From: Lachnospiraceae bacterium M18-1
GTDB lineage: Bacteria; Bacillota; Clostridia; Lachnospirales; Lachnospiraceae
Assembly: GCA_000403295.2 (NCBI GenBank)
Contig: KE159605.1
Location: 1,273,409 to 1,337,408, forward strand
Direction of reading: 5' to 3'
Length of the DNA: 64,000 bases
Below are positions 23,075-33,154 of this stretch, piece after piece. The position numbers were made by a program, and so were the translations under genes. Position 1 is the stretch's first letter, and every line of letters begins with the position of its first letter. Under the pieces are notes generated by a model that saw only the letters and a program-made list of their open reading frames with translations, searched no databases and was not told the DNA's origin.

Positions 23075-23407
23075 ATGATAAAGAATTATATTGAAAAAGC
23101 AAATTTTGAAGATACCGGGTTTAGCTATACATTATCACTCATCTCCGGCAAGCATAAGATGGTGATTCTCTACTGCCTAATGGAATTTGAAGTTGTAAGA
23201 TTTAACGAATTAAAACGATATCTGAAAAATGTGTCGGACAAGACGCTCAGCAACAATCTGAAAGAGTTGGAAGCAGACCGGCTTATTACCCGAAAAGAAT
23301 ATCCCCAGATTCCTCCAAAAGTGGAATACAGTCTTAGTGACAAGGGAAAATCTTTGATGGCTATTTTAGACCAGTTATGTATCTGGGGTGAAAACAATAG
23401 AGAATAA
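23075..23407 (+). CDS. HxlR-family winged-helix regulator
   Basis: 110 residues with the HxlR winged helix: 'FSYTLSLISGKHKMVILYCL', 'RFNELKRYLKNVSDKTLSNN', 'LKELEADRLITRKEYPQIPP', 'VEYSLSDKG'. The first Cys typical of thiol-sensing members is not in the usual early position. It lies between the divergent flavin reductase gene and the flavodoxin-like gene and is likely to control both. Confidence 0.88.
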   Translation: MIKNYIEKANFEDTGFSYTLSLISGKHKMVILYCLMEFEVVRFNELKRYLKNVSDKTLSNNLKELEADRLITRKEYPQIPPKVEYSLSDKGKSLMAILDQLCIWGENNRE

Positions 23408-23434
23408 AAAATCATAAGACCAGGAGGCAAACAA

Positions 23435-24019
23435 ATGAAAAAAATACTTGTAATCCAAGGAGGCGGCAGAGCCAATGGAAACACGACACAGCTTGTAGAA
23501 CATTTTATAAAAGGAGCTGAGTACGCCGGACATTCCGTAGAAAAAATTTCACTTTTAAAAAATGAAGTAAAAGGCTGTCTTGGCTGCAATGCCTGTCGGT
23601 ATGGAAAACCTTGTATTCAGAAAGACGCATTCAACGATATTATTCCCAAAATAAAGGGCGCTGACTGTATTGCTTTTGCATCGCCGCTGTATTTTTGGAC
23701 AGTTTCATCCAGAATAAAAGCATTTATTGAGCGGTTTTATTGTATTGCGGAGGAAGATCCAGCTCCTCCGTTAGGCAGGTATGAGAAATATCCAGTTAAA
23801 GACTGTGTTCTTCTGATGACCGCTGCAGATAATTTCTTCTGGACATTTCAACAGGCAGAGGCTTATTATAAATTCACGTTAGTCAACTATATTGGCTTCC
23901 GGGATAAGGGTATGCTCCTTGCTGGAGGCTGCGGAGATACAAACGGTAAAGCGCAGATAGATAAAACAAAATATCTAAGAGAAGCATTTGAATTCGGTGA
24001 ATCTATGTATAAAAGTTAA
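23435..24019 (+). CDS. Flavodoxin-like NAD(P)H-dependent oxidoreductase
   Basis: 194 residues of the iron-sulfur-flavoprotein / NADPH-dependent FMN reductase type: phosphate loop 'GGGRANGNTTQLVEHF', Cys cluster 'GCLGCNACRYGKPC' and 'FASPLYFWTVSSRIKAFIER'. The C-x-x-C-x-x-C pattern is that of multimeric flavodoxin WrbA-like proteins. Ribosome site AGGAGG. It follows the HxlR gene by 27 bases and shares its transcript. Confidence 0.87.
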   Translation: MKKILVIQGGGRANGNTTQLVEHFIKGAEYAGHSVEKISLLKNEVKGCLGCNACRYGKPCIQKDAFNDIIPKIKGADCIAFASPLYFWTVSSRIKAFIERFYCIAEEDPAPPLGRYEKYPVKDCVLLMTAADNFFWTFQQAEAYYKFTLVNYIGFRDKGMLLAGGCGDTNGKAQIDKTKYLREAFEFGESMYKS

Positions 24020-24085
24020 TTGAGAAGGGTTTTGAAATGGAATTTATCCGATATAATCCTATCGCTTGGTAATAAGAAATCGCAA

Positions 24086-24111
24086 GCCAAGGTAAATTTT
24101 AATACCTTGGC
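24086..24111. terminator. Hairpin after the redox cargo
   Basis: GCCAAGGTA / TACCTTGGC perfect 9-bp stem, 8-base loop. No T-run, so a weak or non-terminating hairpin. Confidence 0.35.
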
Positions 24112-24230
24112 CTACATATTATCACAGAAGTTTCGTCTATTATGCAGAGACGGTGTTACGGGTTGACCCTGCGTATAACGATTTATTAGGAAATTTTTTA
24201 GCATGTCCCATATTTGTCATTTTGTAGAAA

Positions 24231-25178
24231 CTAAACAATATTTACAGCCACATACCCATCTTCTGTCTTTACAATCTGCTGTTCTTTCAGAAGCTCCTTT
24301 GTACTGCTTCCATAAAATGTCTGGACAGATTTATAACTGCCAAAGAATTGATTGGTTCCAAGATAAAATTCTTCGTCCTCGTCCAACTCATCCTCCATGG
24401 TCAGTCCATGCGCCTGCAAAATATTTTTTAATGCCATCTCTTTCCACTCTTCATAGGTTTGCTTTTTCCTCCTGTCCTCACCATAAAGCAGATATGTAAT
24501 GCTCTTCGGATGATTTCTGTCATACCATTTCCAAATTTCTTCCCTGTCCGTTCCTTCCGGGAAACAGATAAGCGTTCTCTCTTTTGATTTTCTCCCGTCT
24601 TCAAAATCAGCCATAAGTACAATTTTATATTCCTGATCTAAAACCAGCCTGTGTTCTTCGTCTTCCTTAAAAGTGACCTGTGCAAACTCTTCCCAGAGCT
24701 GTTCTATCTGTCTGTAGCAGTATCCTTTTTCCCCGCTCCAGTCACAAAGATCTTCCTCATACAGACACTCACTGCAGAGCATAAGCTTAAAGCCGCATCT
24801 TGCACAGAATACCTGGTAACCGTTTTCTTTCACATTCCATTCCAGTGTAACTTCTTCATTGCAATGCGGACAGAATTCCGTAACTCTATGAGAACTATTC
24901 TCTAAAGACTCCTGCTTTTTTACCTGCTCCCTTTCCTCCATCTTCTTTATCGTTGAAACACTTCTCCAGAATAAACTTTCCAGCTCCTGAATCAATCCGG
25001 CAAAATGTCTGACGGACCGGATACTCTTTCCATCCATTGTAAGTTCCAGGACCTCATCATCTCCGCCCGGCAGATCGGTTCCGTCTTCATCCCACCAGTT
25101 CGTTAATATGTCTGCAATGGATTCAAAGGTTCTTTCTATTTCTTTCCCATCTACGTTGATTGTTTTTATCCTAATCAT
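24231..25178 (-). CDS. Zinc-ribbon protein of unknown function
   Basis: 315 acidic residues with a central double zinc ribbon ('EFCPHCNEEVTLEW', 'QVFCARCGFKLMLCSECLYE') and a C-terminal region with 'DEDEEFYLGTNQFFGSYKS'. Not recognised. GAAGAGGAGAGACAGG precedes the ATG, which overlaps the upstream gene by 8 bases. It belongs to the small-protein backbone of the element. Confidence 0.6.
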   Translation of the reverse strand: MIRIKTINVDGKEIERTFESIADILTNWWDEDGTDLPGGDDEVLELTMDGKSIRSVRHFAGLIQELESLFWRSVSTIKKMEEREQVKKQESLENSSHRVTEFCPHCNEEVTLEWNVKENGYQVFCARCGFKLMLCSECLYEEDLCDWSGEKGYCYRQIEQLWEEFAQVTFKEDEEHRLVLDQEYKIVLMADFEDGRKSKERTLICFPEGTDREEIWKWYDRNHPKSITYLLYGEDRRKKQTYEEWKEMALKNILQAHGLTMEDELDEDEEFYLGTNQFFGSYKSVQTFYGSSTKELLKEQQIVKTEDGYVAVNIV

Positions 25179-25467
25179 CCTGTCTCTCCTCTTCAGTCTT
25201 TACAGATTCAGCCGCATCTTTTATGGCTTCTGCGATTGCAGATTCATAAGTCATGTTATTTTTATCTAAGTATGTCCGAAGTAAAAATGCTGCTTCCTCT
25301 ATAAAACTTTTGTTTCCCTTAAGCTTTACATACTGCTCCGCCGTCAGATAAGTTTCCATATTTTCTCTCACATTCTCCCTATCATAAAGATTTTCCTGCT
25401 CCTCATAAGCCAAAAACACCTCCTGTTCCGTTAAGATTATCTTCTTTCCTTCTCTATAAATCTCCAT
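25171..25467 (-). CDS. Small unknown protein
   Basis: 98 residues from the ATG at 25467 (CAGGAGGAGTGTTGAAC upstream): 'MEIYREGKKIILTEQEVFLA', 'NMETYLTAEQYVKLKGNKSF', acidic and helical. Coupled with the zinc-ribbon gene downstream. No family recognised. Confidence 0.55.
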   Translation of the reverse strand: MEIYREGKKIILTEQEVFLAYEEQENLYDRENVRENMETYLTAEQYVKLKGNKSFIEEAAFLLRTYLDKNNMTYESAIAEAIKDAAESVKTEEERQDD

Positions 25468-25562
25468 GTTCAACACTCCTCCTGTCTAAATCGTTCATTT
25501 TTTCTATGCACTCTATTCTTCCAGACCAATTTACCTATATCCGCAAAAAAACCTTAACCGTT

Positions 25563-26264
25563 TTAAGGATGTCTAGTGCATTCTGTAAATCCGCACGAAT
25601 CCAGTCCACAGAATTTTCTGCCTTCTCCCTCATCCTCCATAAACGGGTCACATACTTTATACCGATTTCTGTTCAATATCTGAATTGCTGATTCTTTTAT
25701 CTCTTCCAGTATGCCTATATCCCACGGAAACCGTTCTTTATAATCCTTTTCATCTTCCAGTTCCAAAAGCGTAAGGCACATCTGATATACTGCATTGTCT
25801 ACCTCATCGGCACGTTCTATCATAGCATCTGTAAACTCCATCTCTTCACCCATATGACGCACTTCTTTCACTGGGGTCGTTTTTATCTTTCTCTTAATGA
25901 TTTCAGAAAAATACATTCTCTGCTCTTCTAATGAACCATATCCCTCCCAGTTAAAATAATCCGCATCCTTATCCGCCAAAATTCCCCTATTTGCCACAAT
26001 CTTCAACCTGCGTACGATCTCTTTGACGGAAGGAAACGGAACCTTTCTGTCATTTGTATAAAACAAATACATATATCCTCTTGATTTAGGCATATTTCTC
26101 GTATCACCAATAATAATTGCTCTAAATCCTGCATCATTTTCCACCGAAATTTCAGCTGTCCCAATCTCATGATTCCAGGTAATATTATAATACTTAAATA
26201 CTGGCTCTTTCTTTAGGCTGTGATATCCATCCCTAATACTTTTTGCAAGTTTCTTATAACCCAT
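25563..26264 (-). CDS. Unknown protein of the ICE backbone
   Basis: 233 residues from the ATG at 26264 (AAAGGAGAGAATGGT upstream). Parts: 'AGFRAIIIGDTRNMPKSRGY', 'VKEIVRRLKIVANRGILADK' and a C-terminal Cys-His-like end 'DSCGFTECTRHP'. The frame extends to 26315 but lacks a better start. No motif with a known function is visible. Confidence 0.55.
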   Translation of the reverse strand: MGYKKLAKSIRDGYHSLKKEPVFKYYNITWNHEIGTAEISVENDAGFRAIIIGDTRNMPKSRGYMYLFYTNDRKVPFPSVKEIVRRLKIVANRGILADKDADYFNWEGYGSLEEQRMYFSEIIKRKIKTTPVKEVRHMGEEMEFTDAMIERADEVDNAVYQMCLTLLELEDEKDYKERFPWDIGILEEIKESAIQILNRNRYKVCDPFMEDEGEGRKFCGLDSCGFTECTRHP

Positions 26265-26287
26265 ACCATTCTCTCCTTTCATAAAGA

Positions 26288-26319
26288 GGCATTGACGATT
26301 CCGTAAAATAATCAATGCC
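26288..26319 (-). terminator. Hairpin of the repeated family (copy c), after ligA
   Basis: Minus strand GGCATTGATTATT ... GATTCGTCAATGCC, then TCTTT. It lies directly after the ligase gene and before 25563-26264. Confidence 0.6.
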
Positions 26320-26354
26320 TTTTTTGTTCTTTCAATAATGATTCCCTGCTTTGC

Positions 26355-28358
26355 CTATGCAATCATATCCAAAAATTCTGTTTCTGAAAGAATTGTTATC
26401 CCAAGCGACTGCGCTTTTGCCAGCTTACTTCCCGCTTTTTCGCCGCAGATCAGATAATCCGTATTCCTGCTGACCGAGCTGCCCGGTTTCCCTCCAAGCT
26501 CATATATTTTTGAATTAATTCCATCACGGGTAAAATTCATAAGCTTCCCCGTGGCAACAATCGTACAACCTTGAAATGGATTTTTAGAACTTACAGGTTT
26601 TTCCTCTGCCGCTTTGTTCTCCACAGTCCTAAAATTCATTTCCATCTGCAAATTTCTCCATAAACTCAGATTATCTTCGTCCGCAAACCATGTGTGTATA
26701 TTCCGGTTCAGGGTATCTCCGAAATCTTCCAGCTTTGAAAAATCATAGTTTCCGGCAGCCGCCTTCTCAAACCTATTAAGACTCCCTTCAAACACTTCAC
26801 ACAATACCCTGCTCTTTGTCCTGCCTACCATCGGGATATCCATTGCAGTCAGATAATGGATAAAATCCGTATTCCTGCTCTCATTGATCGCCGTCCAAAG
26901 CTTTTCATAAGATTTTTCTCCATATCCTTCCAAAGCAATCATCTCTTTCCGATATCTGTCTAAATGGTAAATGTCCTGGAATGAGGTAAGCCATCCGCGC
27001 TCCAGAAAGCGTCGCAGATTTGACTCGGAAAGCCCGGATATGTCCATTGCTTTTTTCGCTACAAAGTGGACATACTTCTTCAGAATCTGGCTGTCGCATT
27101 CCAGATTGTCACAATGAAGCGTCTCCAAAACTTTTCCTTTATTCGTTCTCCCTTTCCGTATCCTTGTAGGGCTGCCACAGCAGGGACATTGAACCGGATA
27201 CGTGTCATAGTAGAATCCCCGGTCAAGATTATCCTCTATATGTGGAATGATCATATTCCGCTTTGAAACCAAAATACGGCATCCGGGAACCAGCTCCAGA
27301 TTTTTGATGAAAGACAGATTATGAAGTGATGCCCTTGAAACATCCGCGCCGTCAATCTCCACTGGGTCAAATACCGCAACCGGCGCCAGGTCTCCAGACC
27401 TGGAAGGCGTCCATTCGATTTCCTGCAGTGAGGTTTCATAAGTTTCATCTTCAAATTTGTAAGCAAGCCCGTCCTTATAGTGATGCCCTGTCCTGCCGCA
27501 TTTTGCAGAGTGACTAAGGCTGTCGTAAATGAGAACCAGGCCGTCTATGGGTAATTCCTTTTCTCTTGCAACGGCCACTAGCTTTCCGATCTGCTCACTA
27601 AGCTCTTTCTCACTGTATCTTCCCGCTTCCAACCATACATAAGGGCATATATCAAATCCCAAAGCCGCAAGCTGCATCAGTTTAAACTCCCGGCTGTCAA
27701 CGCCCTCTCCTCCATCCAGTCCTTCTAATACATTGAACGGAATAAAATTGATATGCCTTCCTTTGCACACTTCCGGATTCAGATTACGGGCAGACCCGGA
27801 AGCCAGGTTACGAGCATTTTTATATGGTTCTCCATTTCCATCCCGGATCGTATCCTTTAACTGCAGGAAAACATTCTTGTAGATAAATGCCTCCCCAACT
27901 GCAACAAGTCTTTCCTTATAGCTGATCGTAAGAGGAACATTTTCAAATGCAGGGATATTGTGGGTTATATCCTCCCCAATATCTCCGTCACCGCGCGTAG
28001 ACGCCTGTACCAGCCTGCCTTCTTCATAAACAAGCTTAACAGTCAGTCCATCCAGTTTCAGCATCAGCAATGTATCCTGGTTTTCCATAAAATCGGCTAA
28101 CTCCTGGATTTGCTTTGTCTTTTCAAGAGAAAGCAATGCCCTTGGATGCCTTACTTTCTTCAATTCACTGACCGGATAATAACCAACGCTCTGTGTTGGG
28201 GAATTGGAAAATACAATACCAGACTCCTTTTCCAGTTCTGCCAGACGGTCAAAAAGACGGTCATACTCCTTATCTGTCATCGTTGGCGAATTCCGATTGT
28301 AATAAGCATCCCTCTGTTCGTTCAGTGTCTGTACTAATGTTTTGATTTCCTGTAACAT
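26355..28358 (-). CDS. ligA: NAD-dependent DNA ligase
   Basis: Seals nicks using NAD. 667 residues from the ATG at 28358 (AAAGGAGCGG upstream), normal length. Order: Ia domain, adenylation domain with the nucleophile Lys about 101 in 'LMLKLDGLTVKL', OB fold, Cys4 zinc finger ('CPCCGSPT', 'LHCDNLEC'), helix-hairpin-helix region ('YGEKSYEKLW', 'MVGRTKSRVL') and C-terminal BRCT ('IVATGKLMNFTRDGINSKI'). The coding region is intact. A second ligase on an ICE is unusual; it could help repair transferred DNA or replace the host enzyme. It is preceded by the structured leader at 28434-28591. Confidence 0.94.
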   Translation of the reverse strand: MLQEIKTLVQTLNEQRDAYYNRNSPTMTDKEYDRLFDRLAELEKESGIVFSNSPTQSVGYYPVSELKKVRHPRALLSLEKTKQIQELADFMENQDTLLMLKLDGLTVKLVYEEGRLVQASTRGDGDIGEDITHNIPAFENVPLTISYKERLVAVGEAFIYKNVFLQLKDTIRDGNGEPYKNARNLASGSARNLNPEVCKGRHINFIPFNVLEGLDGGEGVDSREFKLMQLAALGFDICPYVWLEAGRYSEKELSEQIGKLVAVAREKELPIDGLVLIYDSLSHSAKCGRTGHHYKDGLAYKFEDETYETSLQEIEWTPSRSGDLAPVAVFDPVEIDGADVSRASLHNLSFIKNLELVPGCRILVSKRNMIIPHIEDNLDRGFYYDTYPVQCPCCGSPTRIRKGRTNKGKVLETLHCDNLECDSQILKKYVHFVAKKAMDISGLSESNLRRFLERGWLTSFQDIYHLDRYRKEMIALEGYGEKSYEKLWTAINESRNTDFIHYLTAMDIPMVGRTKSRVLCEVFEGSLNRFEKAAAGNYDFSKLEDFGDTLNRNIHTWFADEDNLSLWRNLQMEMNFRTVENKAAEEKPVSSKNPFQGCTIVATGKLMNFTRDGINSKIYELGGKPGSSVSRNTDYLICGEKAGSKLAKAQSLGITILSETEFLDMIA

Positions 28359-28433
28359 ATTTTTTGCCGCTCCTTTCTTTTTTGGGTTGAGTGAAAATTT
28401 GTCCTTCTTTCTGACGAAGTCTCTGTTTAAACA

Positions 28434-28591
28434 CAAAAAAGACACTGATTATTCCATAAAAATAATCAATGCCTTTCTGCATTTTAAACATAATGGCAGA
28501 ATAAATCTGCAAAAATTGGGGGTTCTAATCACTCTACTTAGAACAAAAGTTTCTTAATTCCTCCTGTATCTTGGAATTATAAAGATATATC
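28434..28591 (-). ncRNA. Structured leader or small RNA upstream of ligA (copy d)
   Basis: About 158 nt from a predicted start near 28591 to a terminator hairpin (28441-28473) with T7. Internal hairpins: AATTCC..GGAATT, GTTCTAA..TTAGAAC and GCAGA..TCTGC. The arrangement matches copies b and e. The ligase ATG is 75 bases beyond the terminator, so readthrough would be needed from this promoter. Confidence 0.5.
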
Positions 28592-28597
28592 ACAATC

Positions 28598-28626
28598 ATT
28601 CTATATATAAAAATATTATCTGTCAA
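28598..28626 (-). promoter_or_regulatory. Promoter of leader copy d
   Basis: TTGACA (28626-28621) and TAGAAT (28603-28598) with 17-base spacing, minus strand. Confidence 0.72.
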
Positions 28627-28667
28627 TAGGTGATTTTCATCTACAGACATATATAAAACACTAAAAT

Positions 28668-29912
28668 TTAAGATATCCAATTTATTGTTTGTTTATCTTC
28701 CATTCGTTTTTGATGTACAAAGCATATTTTTTGCGGAACAGAATTAACCATGTCAATAAATTTATTCTGACCCAGCATTTTAACAAGATTGGCAATTTGT
28801 TGAGTTTGCTGTTGTTTTTCATAATAAAATATGGTAGTCTTAACGCCTTCCCTATCAATTAAATCCTTAATAACATCCTTATCTGTTATATCTAAGGAAT
28901 GACCAAAGATATAAACATTATTTACTAATCCTCTGCTATTATCTTCATTTGTTGGATATTTTCTTAACTTATATGCAATGTCATCCATTTTAGCAATCCA
29001 ATCACGATAATAAAATCCGGTTTCATTTATGATTCTCTGTGTAAATTTTTTGTAAATGTTGTAATTAGTATATTTATCTTTTTCATCTGGCTTATAATAT
29101 TCATCAATTCCAAGAACCATATTATTGTCAAGAGATTCCGAATTTCTTGTTTCTCCATGCAAATAATGAATATCTTTTGTTCCTAAACGATAATTATTAA
29201 CATAAGTATGAGTGTAATTGAAGCATAATACAGCAACTGGTTTTGCATCAATAATGTCTTGTGAAATTTTTGTGATATGTATCTTTTCTACACACTCGAT
29301 TAAATAAATTTCTATACATCGTATTAAACGTCTTAAATCTGCATATGATTTATCCAAAAAATCACGAAATGTCGGCTTATACTCTTTAGGTTTTCTATTC
29401 TCCATCAAAAATTTATCGAATTTAAGAACAGTAAAAAAAATATTTGCCTTTTCATCTTCACTTGTTACTGGTCTTTTGAATGGAAGATATAAATTTTGTT
29501 CTTCTCTATCAATCAATTCAACAATTTGACTAATTTCCGTCTCAAAATCTATCCAATTAATCCCCTTCATTTTTCCTTGTGAATAAATATTCCATAAATA
29601 ATTGTACCAAACATTATCTTTAAGATTATCATATATTTCTTGGATTAAAGAATTTGTATTGGTAAAATCTGTCTCTATAAATCTACTGTTTTCACTTCGC
29701 TCTGTTTGTCTTGTATCAAACGCTTTTTCTATGTATTTTAATATATAATCATTTAGCTCGCCATTGCTTAAATGGTTAGATACAAAATCTTCTTTATTTC
29801 CATGATATGTTGACGTTAGTTGTATCTTTTTTAAAAAATTTAATACATCAGAATAAGATGTTGGTAAATCATGTGCCAAATCAAATCCATTTCCTATAAT
29901 TAGTACATTCAT
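28668..29912 (-). CDS. abiH: AbiH-family abortive infection protein
   Basis: 414 residues opening 'MNVLIIGNGFDLAHDLPTSY', the AbiH signature, with 'VAVLCFNYTHTYVNNY' and 'NVYIFGHSLDITDKDVIKDL' later, both typical of the family. AbiH from Lactococcus gives phage resistance by abortive infection; the mechanism is not settled. GGAGAGAAAAAG precedes the ATG. The gene is AT-rich compared with the transfer genes, which suggests separate acquisition. It follows Hachiman by 83 bases in the same direction. Confidence 0.9.
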   Translation of the reverse strand: MNVLIIGNGFDLAHDLPTSYSDVLNFLKKIQLTSTYHGNKEDFVSNHLSNGELNDYILKYIEKAFDTRQTERSENSRFIETDFTNTNSLIQEIYDNLKDNVWYNYLWNIYSQGKMKGINWIDFETEISQIVELIDREEQNLYLPFKRPVTSEDEKANIFFTVLKFDKFLMENRKPKEYKPTFRDFLDKSYADLRRLIRCIEIYLIECVEKIHITKISQDIIDAKPVAVLCFNYTHTYVNNYRLGTKDIHYLHGETRNSESLDNNMVLGIDEYYKPDEKDKYTNYNIYKKFTQRIINETGFYYRDWIAKMDDIAYKLRKYPTNEDNSRGLVNNVYIFGHSLDITDKDVIKDLIDREGVKTTIFYYEKQQQTQQIANLVKMLGQNKFIDMVNSVPQKICFVHQKRMEDKQTINWIS

Positions 29913-29995
29913 CTTTTTCTCTCCATTTCATAATTTGTTTTAGACTACCTGTTTATTATACCGTATATTTCAAAATCAGAATTCACTTTTTAGCA

Positions 29996-32900
29996 CTAAT
30001 TTTCAATCATACTTCTGATTTTATCTTCAAAGTATGCAGGATACTCCTCTAAAAATGACAAAACCTCATTTTGCACGTTTTCATTTTGTTTAATAAGGCG
30101 CAGAATTTCTTTACGGCTTCCTGCTTTGTACTCACTTTCAATAATATCAGAAAGAACCCCGGCTACAAATCGATCACTAAAACCCATTTCGTAGATTGTA
30201 ATAGCACATTGATTTTGCAATCCATATTTTAATCGTTTTGATAACATTTTGAAATTATAATCCAAGTCCATGTCATCACAACTGTAGGATACATTTTCTA
30301 TAATCGCAGCCAGTGTTAAAATGCAGTCATAGCCAAAATAATTATCACAAAGATTAATTGTCTGATTTATGGAAATCAGCTTATATTTGTTTCTTGCTAA
30401 AATCCTGATATCACTGACAATAGCAGCTTCATGAATATCATGATAATTGATGCCCTTAATCCAGTTTAAGCCAACCTCTAATAACAATTCCGGTTTATTG
30501 CAGGCTCTAATCAAAGAATTATCTGTCTGCAACAGCAATGGAAAAATCATTGTCAAAATATCCTCTTCATTTTTGCATGTACAAATCTCAAAAATATGGC
30601 CTTGTACCCACTGTTCAATTTCTATCTCTTTCCTTACCCCTAAAAGTGATTTACTATAGCGATTTCTTTTGTCTGATGTATTCACCACTTTTACAATAAA
30701 GCTTCCAATTAAATCAGTAATATGAAGTAACCGTTCTCTTTCATTTTCTTTTGCCAAATGAAATGCCAAGGTTTCTTCTATGATTTCATGGATAGTTTCT
30801 TTAGCTTCCTCATAGGTGTCTTCCATTAAATAAAACAATAAAAAGCTTTCAATCGCCTCTATATTATTGAGCATTTGATGTACAATAAAATCTGCTTTTC
30901 TATATGTCTCTTCTTTTTCCACTTTCAGATCTTCCAAAAACGAATTCACTGTTTCTGCAAAATCTTCTGACGCATAATGAGTTTCAAATATCTCAATGAT
31001 ACGATTCAGGTATTGCTCCATTTCATCATCTGCGCGGATCCAAGAAAGCAATTCACTTGTGCATGCTTCTGCCTGATTACTATTTAATAATTCTTTGTAA
31101 TTCAGCCATTTCCAATTTTCATAATTAACATTTTTATAGCGATATACATTTGTTTCCGATAAAATAATATTGCCTTCTGTATATATGCCTGCTCTCCCGG
31201 CACGTCCTATCAGATTTTGAAAATCTCGAACCTTGATACGATCCTTCCCCTGATAAATTGTAGGAATAATTAAATAGCGAATAGGAAGATTTACACCCTG
31301 AGCCAACGTAGACGTACATGCCAAAAAACCAATTAATCCCATCTGCATTGCATATTCTACAGAACAACGAATTCCCATAGGAATTCCACCGTGATGAACA
31401 AAGGCACCGATTTTCGCAGCAGAAAAATATATACTATCACTTCCTAGATTCATTGCTATTAACTTTGATAATTTTTCAACTTCCTCTTTTTCTGCACATT
31501 TAATTAGATTGGAAATATCATACCCTCTGTTTGTTATATCCAATATACGGTTCAGAAGCCCATCCGCAGTGTCCTTCCGACCACAAAATATGGCAGTTCC
31601 GCCGTTTATGCATAAATTAATTGCCAGTGCAAGCGCAATATCATTTTTATGTGTGTTTTTGCCATTATTAATTTCTGGAAATACCCTTTCTTTGGTCTCA
31701 CGCTTATGCAATTTAATGTTAACCTGCGTAATAACACGTGGTACATAAAACTCTTCTTCATCTGGATTATCAGGATTAACAAAATAAAGATATGCGTATC
31801 TTTTATTATTTTCCCTATTATATTTTATCTCTGCGATGCTTACAGTTTTTTCGGTTGTCTGTATGGCATTGCTTTTAATTACTTCTCCCTGGCCGTCAGT
31901 AATCCATTCATTGATTTCTTCCGCATTTGGAATAACGGCAGAAATCAATACTTTTTGTGTCTCATCTGTCATATACAGTTTAATCGTGGAAATAAGCAAC
32001 TCATATGTAATGCCACGACTAGAATCATCAAATAAGTGCCCCTCATCAAAAATCATTAGGCCTACATTTGAAAGGATATGAATATTCTGTCTTAAAACGA
32101 ATAGTAATTTTTCTGGTGTAACAATATAAACGCCTTTGTCCCCATCCATTTCGCGATTTCCTAAAATAATATCCATGAAGTCCATTTGCAATACATCCGA
32201 TAGTTCATTAACATGGATACTGTCATCAAAAGAAAATGCCTTTTTTAATTCCTCTGTTATTTCTCTACATAAGGAACGAAACGGAGCTACTACAATTGCA
32301 TAATTAGTTCGCTTGCTCAAAAAAGCAGATAATATAATTAATGCGATTGATTTAGTTTTTCCAGAGCTTGTTGGCATTTGTATCGTTGCTGATGTTCCCC
32401 AAAATACTCCTCTTTTACCTAATTCTCGCTGGGCCTGCCATAACTCTGTGACAAGTGTTCCTTGACTTATGACATTTTTCCATGTTTCAAATTCTATTGC
32501 CGTATACTGCGGCATCAATTCGTAAGCTGAATTTTTTATCTTCAGATAAATTACAGCAATAAGTGCATCCGCAAATAGTACTTCTCTGTCACTGCCTAAT
32601 TCATAGATATATCTTCTGAAGACAGCCAATTCACCATATGCGTCAAATATACCGTTTTCTAAAAAATGATTATAGCTTCTGCATATTTCTGATACTATTT
32701 CGTATTTGCCGTTATATATTACATTTTTATCCCCTTTTAAAATCTGTGTAAGCACAGCATCTATCCCATAAACACCCAAATCTATATCAAAGCTAATGCG
32801 AGAACACAGAACTTGTGAACTACCATTATGATCACACAAATAATAAACAACAGCTCCTAACAGCAAATAGTATTCTTGATCTCCAAAATACAATTTTGAT

Positions 32901-33154
32901 TCTACATATCCATCAAAAAATTTAGCCGCAAAACGCAAATTATCCTGAAAATCTTTATAATCAAATGATTCTCCCTCAATGTTACTAATAATAATATCGG
33001 AAAAATCACCAATGATCGCTATGGCTGAAATGATTAATTGATTTACTGGTTCTTCTGTAGTGCTATGAAGTTCATTTGGGATATGATATTCATACATTTT
33101 AGCCTTGGCACGGATCTTTTTTAAATAATACCGTGAAGTACCCTCAATTAACAT
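29996..33154 (-). CDS. hamB: Hachiman defence helicase HamB
   Basis: 1052-residue superfamily 2 helicase: Walker A 'QMPTSSGKTKS' at about 260-268, DEGH box at about 370-373, 'ISAVIPNAEEI' motif III region, and motif VI 'LIGRAGRAGIYTEG'. The long N- and C-terminal helical extensions are as in HamB. In Hachiman, HamB senses or unwinds damaged/foreign DNA and keeps the HamA nuclease in check until triggered. It starts 7 bases inside the end of hamA (33148-33154), so the two are translationally coupled. AT-rich. Confidence 0.9.
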   Translation of the reverse strand: MLIEGTSRYYLKKIRAKAKMYEYHIPNELHSTTEEPVNQLIISAIAIIGDFSDIIISNIEGESFDYKDFQDNLRFAAKFFDGYVESKLYFGDQEYYLLLGAVVYYLCDHNGSSQVLCSRISFDIDLGVYGIDAVLTQILKGDKNVIYNGKYEIVSEICRSYNHFLENGIFDAYGELAVFRRYIYELGSDREVLFADALIAVIYLKIKNSAYELMPQYTAIEFETWKNVISQGTLVTELWQAQRELGKRGVFWGTSATIQMPTSSGKTKSIALIILSAFLSKRTNYAIVVAPFRSLCREITEELKKAFSFDDSIHVNELSDVLQMDFMDIILGNREMDGDKGVYIVTPEKLLFVLRQNIHILSNVGLMIFDEGHLFDDSSRGITYELLISTIKLYMTDETQKVLISAVIPNAEEINEWITDGQGEVIKSNAIQTTEKTVSIAEIKYNRENNKRYAYLYFVNPDNPDEEEFYVPRVITQVNIKLHKRETKERVFPEINNGKNTHKNDIALALAINLCINGGTAIFCGRKDTADGLLNRILDITNRGYDISNLIKCAEKEEVEKLSKLIAMNLGSDSIYFSAAKIGAFVHHGGIPMGIRCSVEYAMQMGLIGFLACTSTLAQGVNLPIRYLIIPTIYQGKDRIKVRDFQNLIGRAGRAGIYTEGNIILSETNVYRYKNVNYENWKWLNYKELLNSNQAEACTSELLSWIRADDEMEQYLNRIIEIFETHYASEDFAETVNSFLEDLKVEKEETYRKADFIVHQMLNNIEAIESFLLFYLMEDTYEEAKETIHEIIEETLAFHLAKENERERLLHITDLIGSFIVKVVNTSDKRNRYSKSLLGVRKEIEIEQWVQGHIFEICTCKNEEDILTMIFPLLLQTDNSLIRACNKPELLLEVGLNWIKGINYHDIHEAAIVSDIRILARNKYKLISINQTINLCDNYFGYDCILTLAAIIENVSYSCDDMDLDYNFKMLSKRLKYGLQNQCAITIYEMGFSDRFVAGVLSDIIESEYKAGSRKEILRLIKQNENVQNEVLSFLEEYPAYFEDKIRSMIEN

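Noticed and set aside
30447..32081. Plus-strand frames within hamB
   Set aside because: Antisense shadows; the minus frame is a full helicase.
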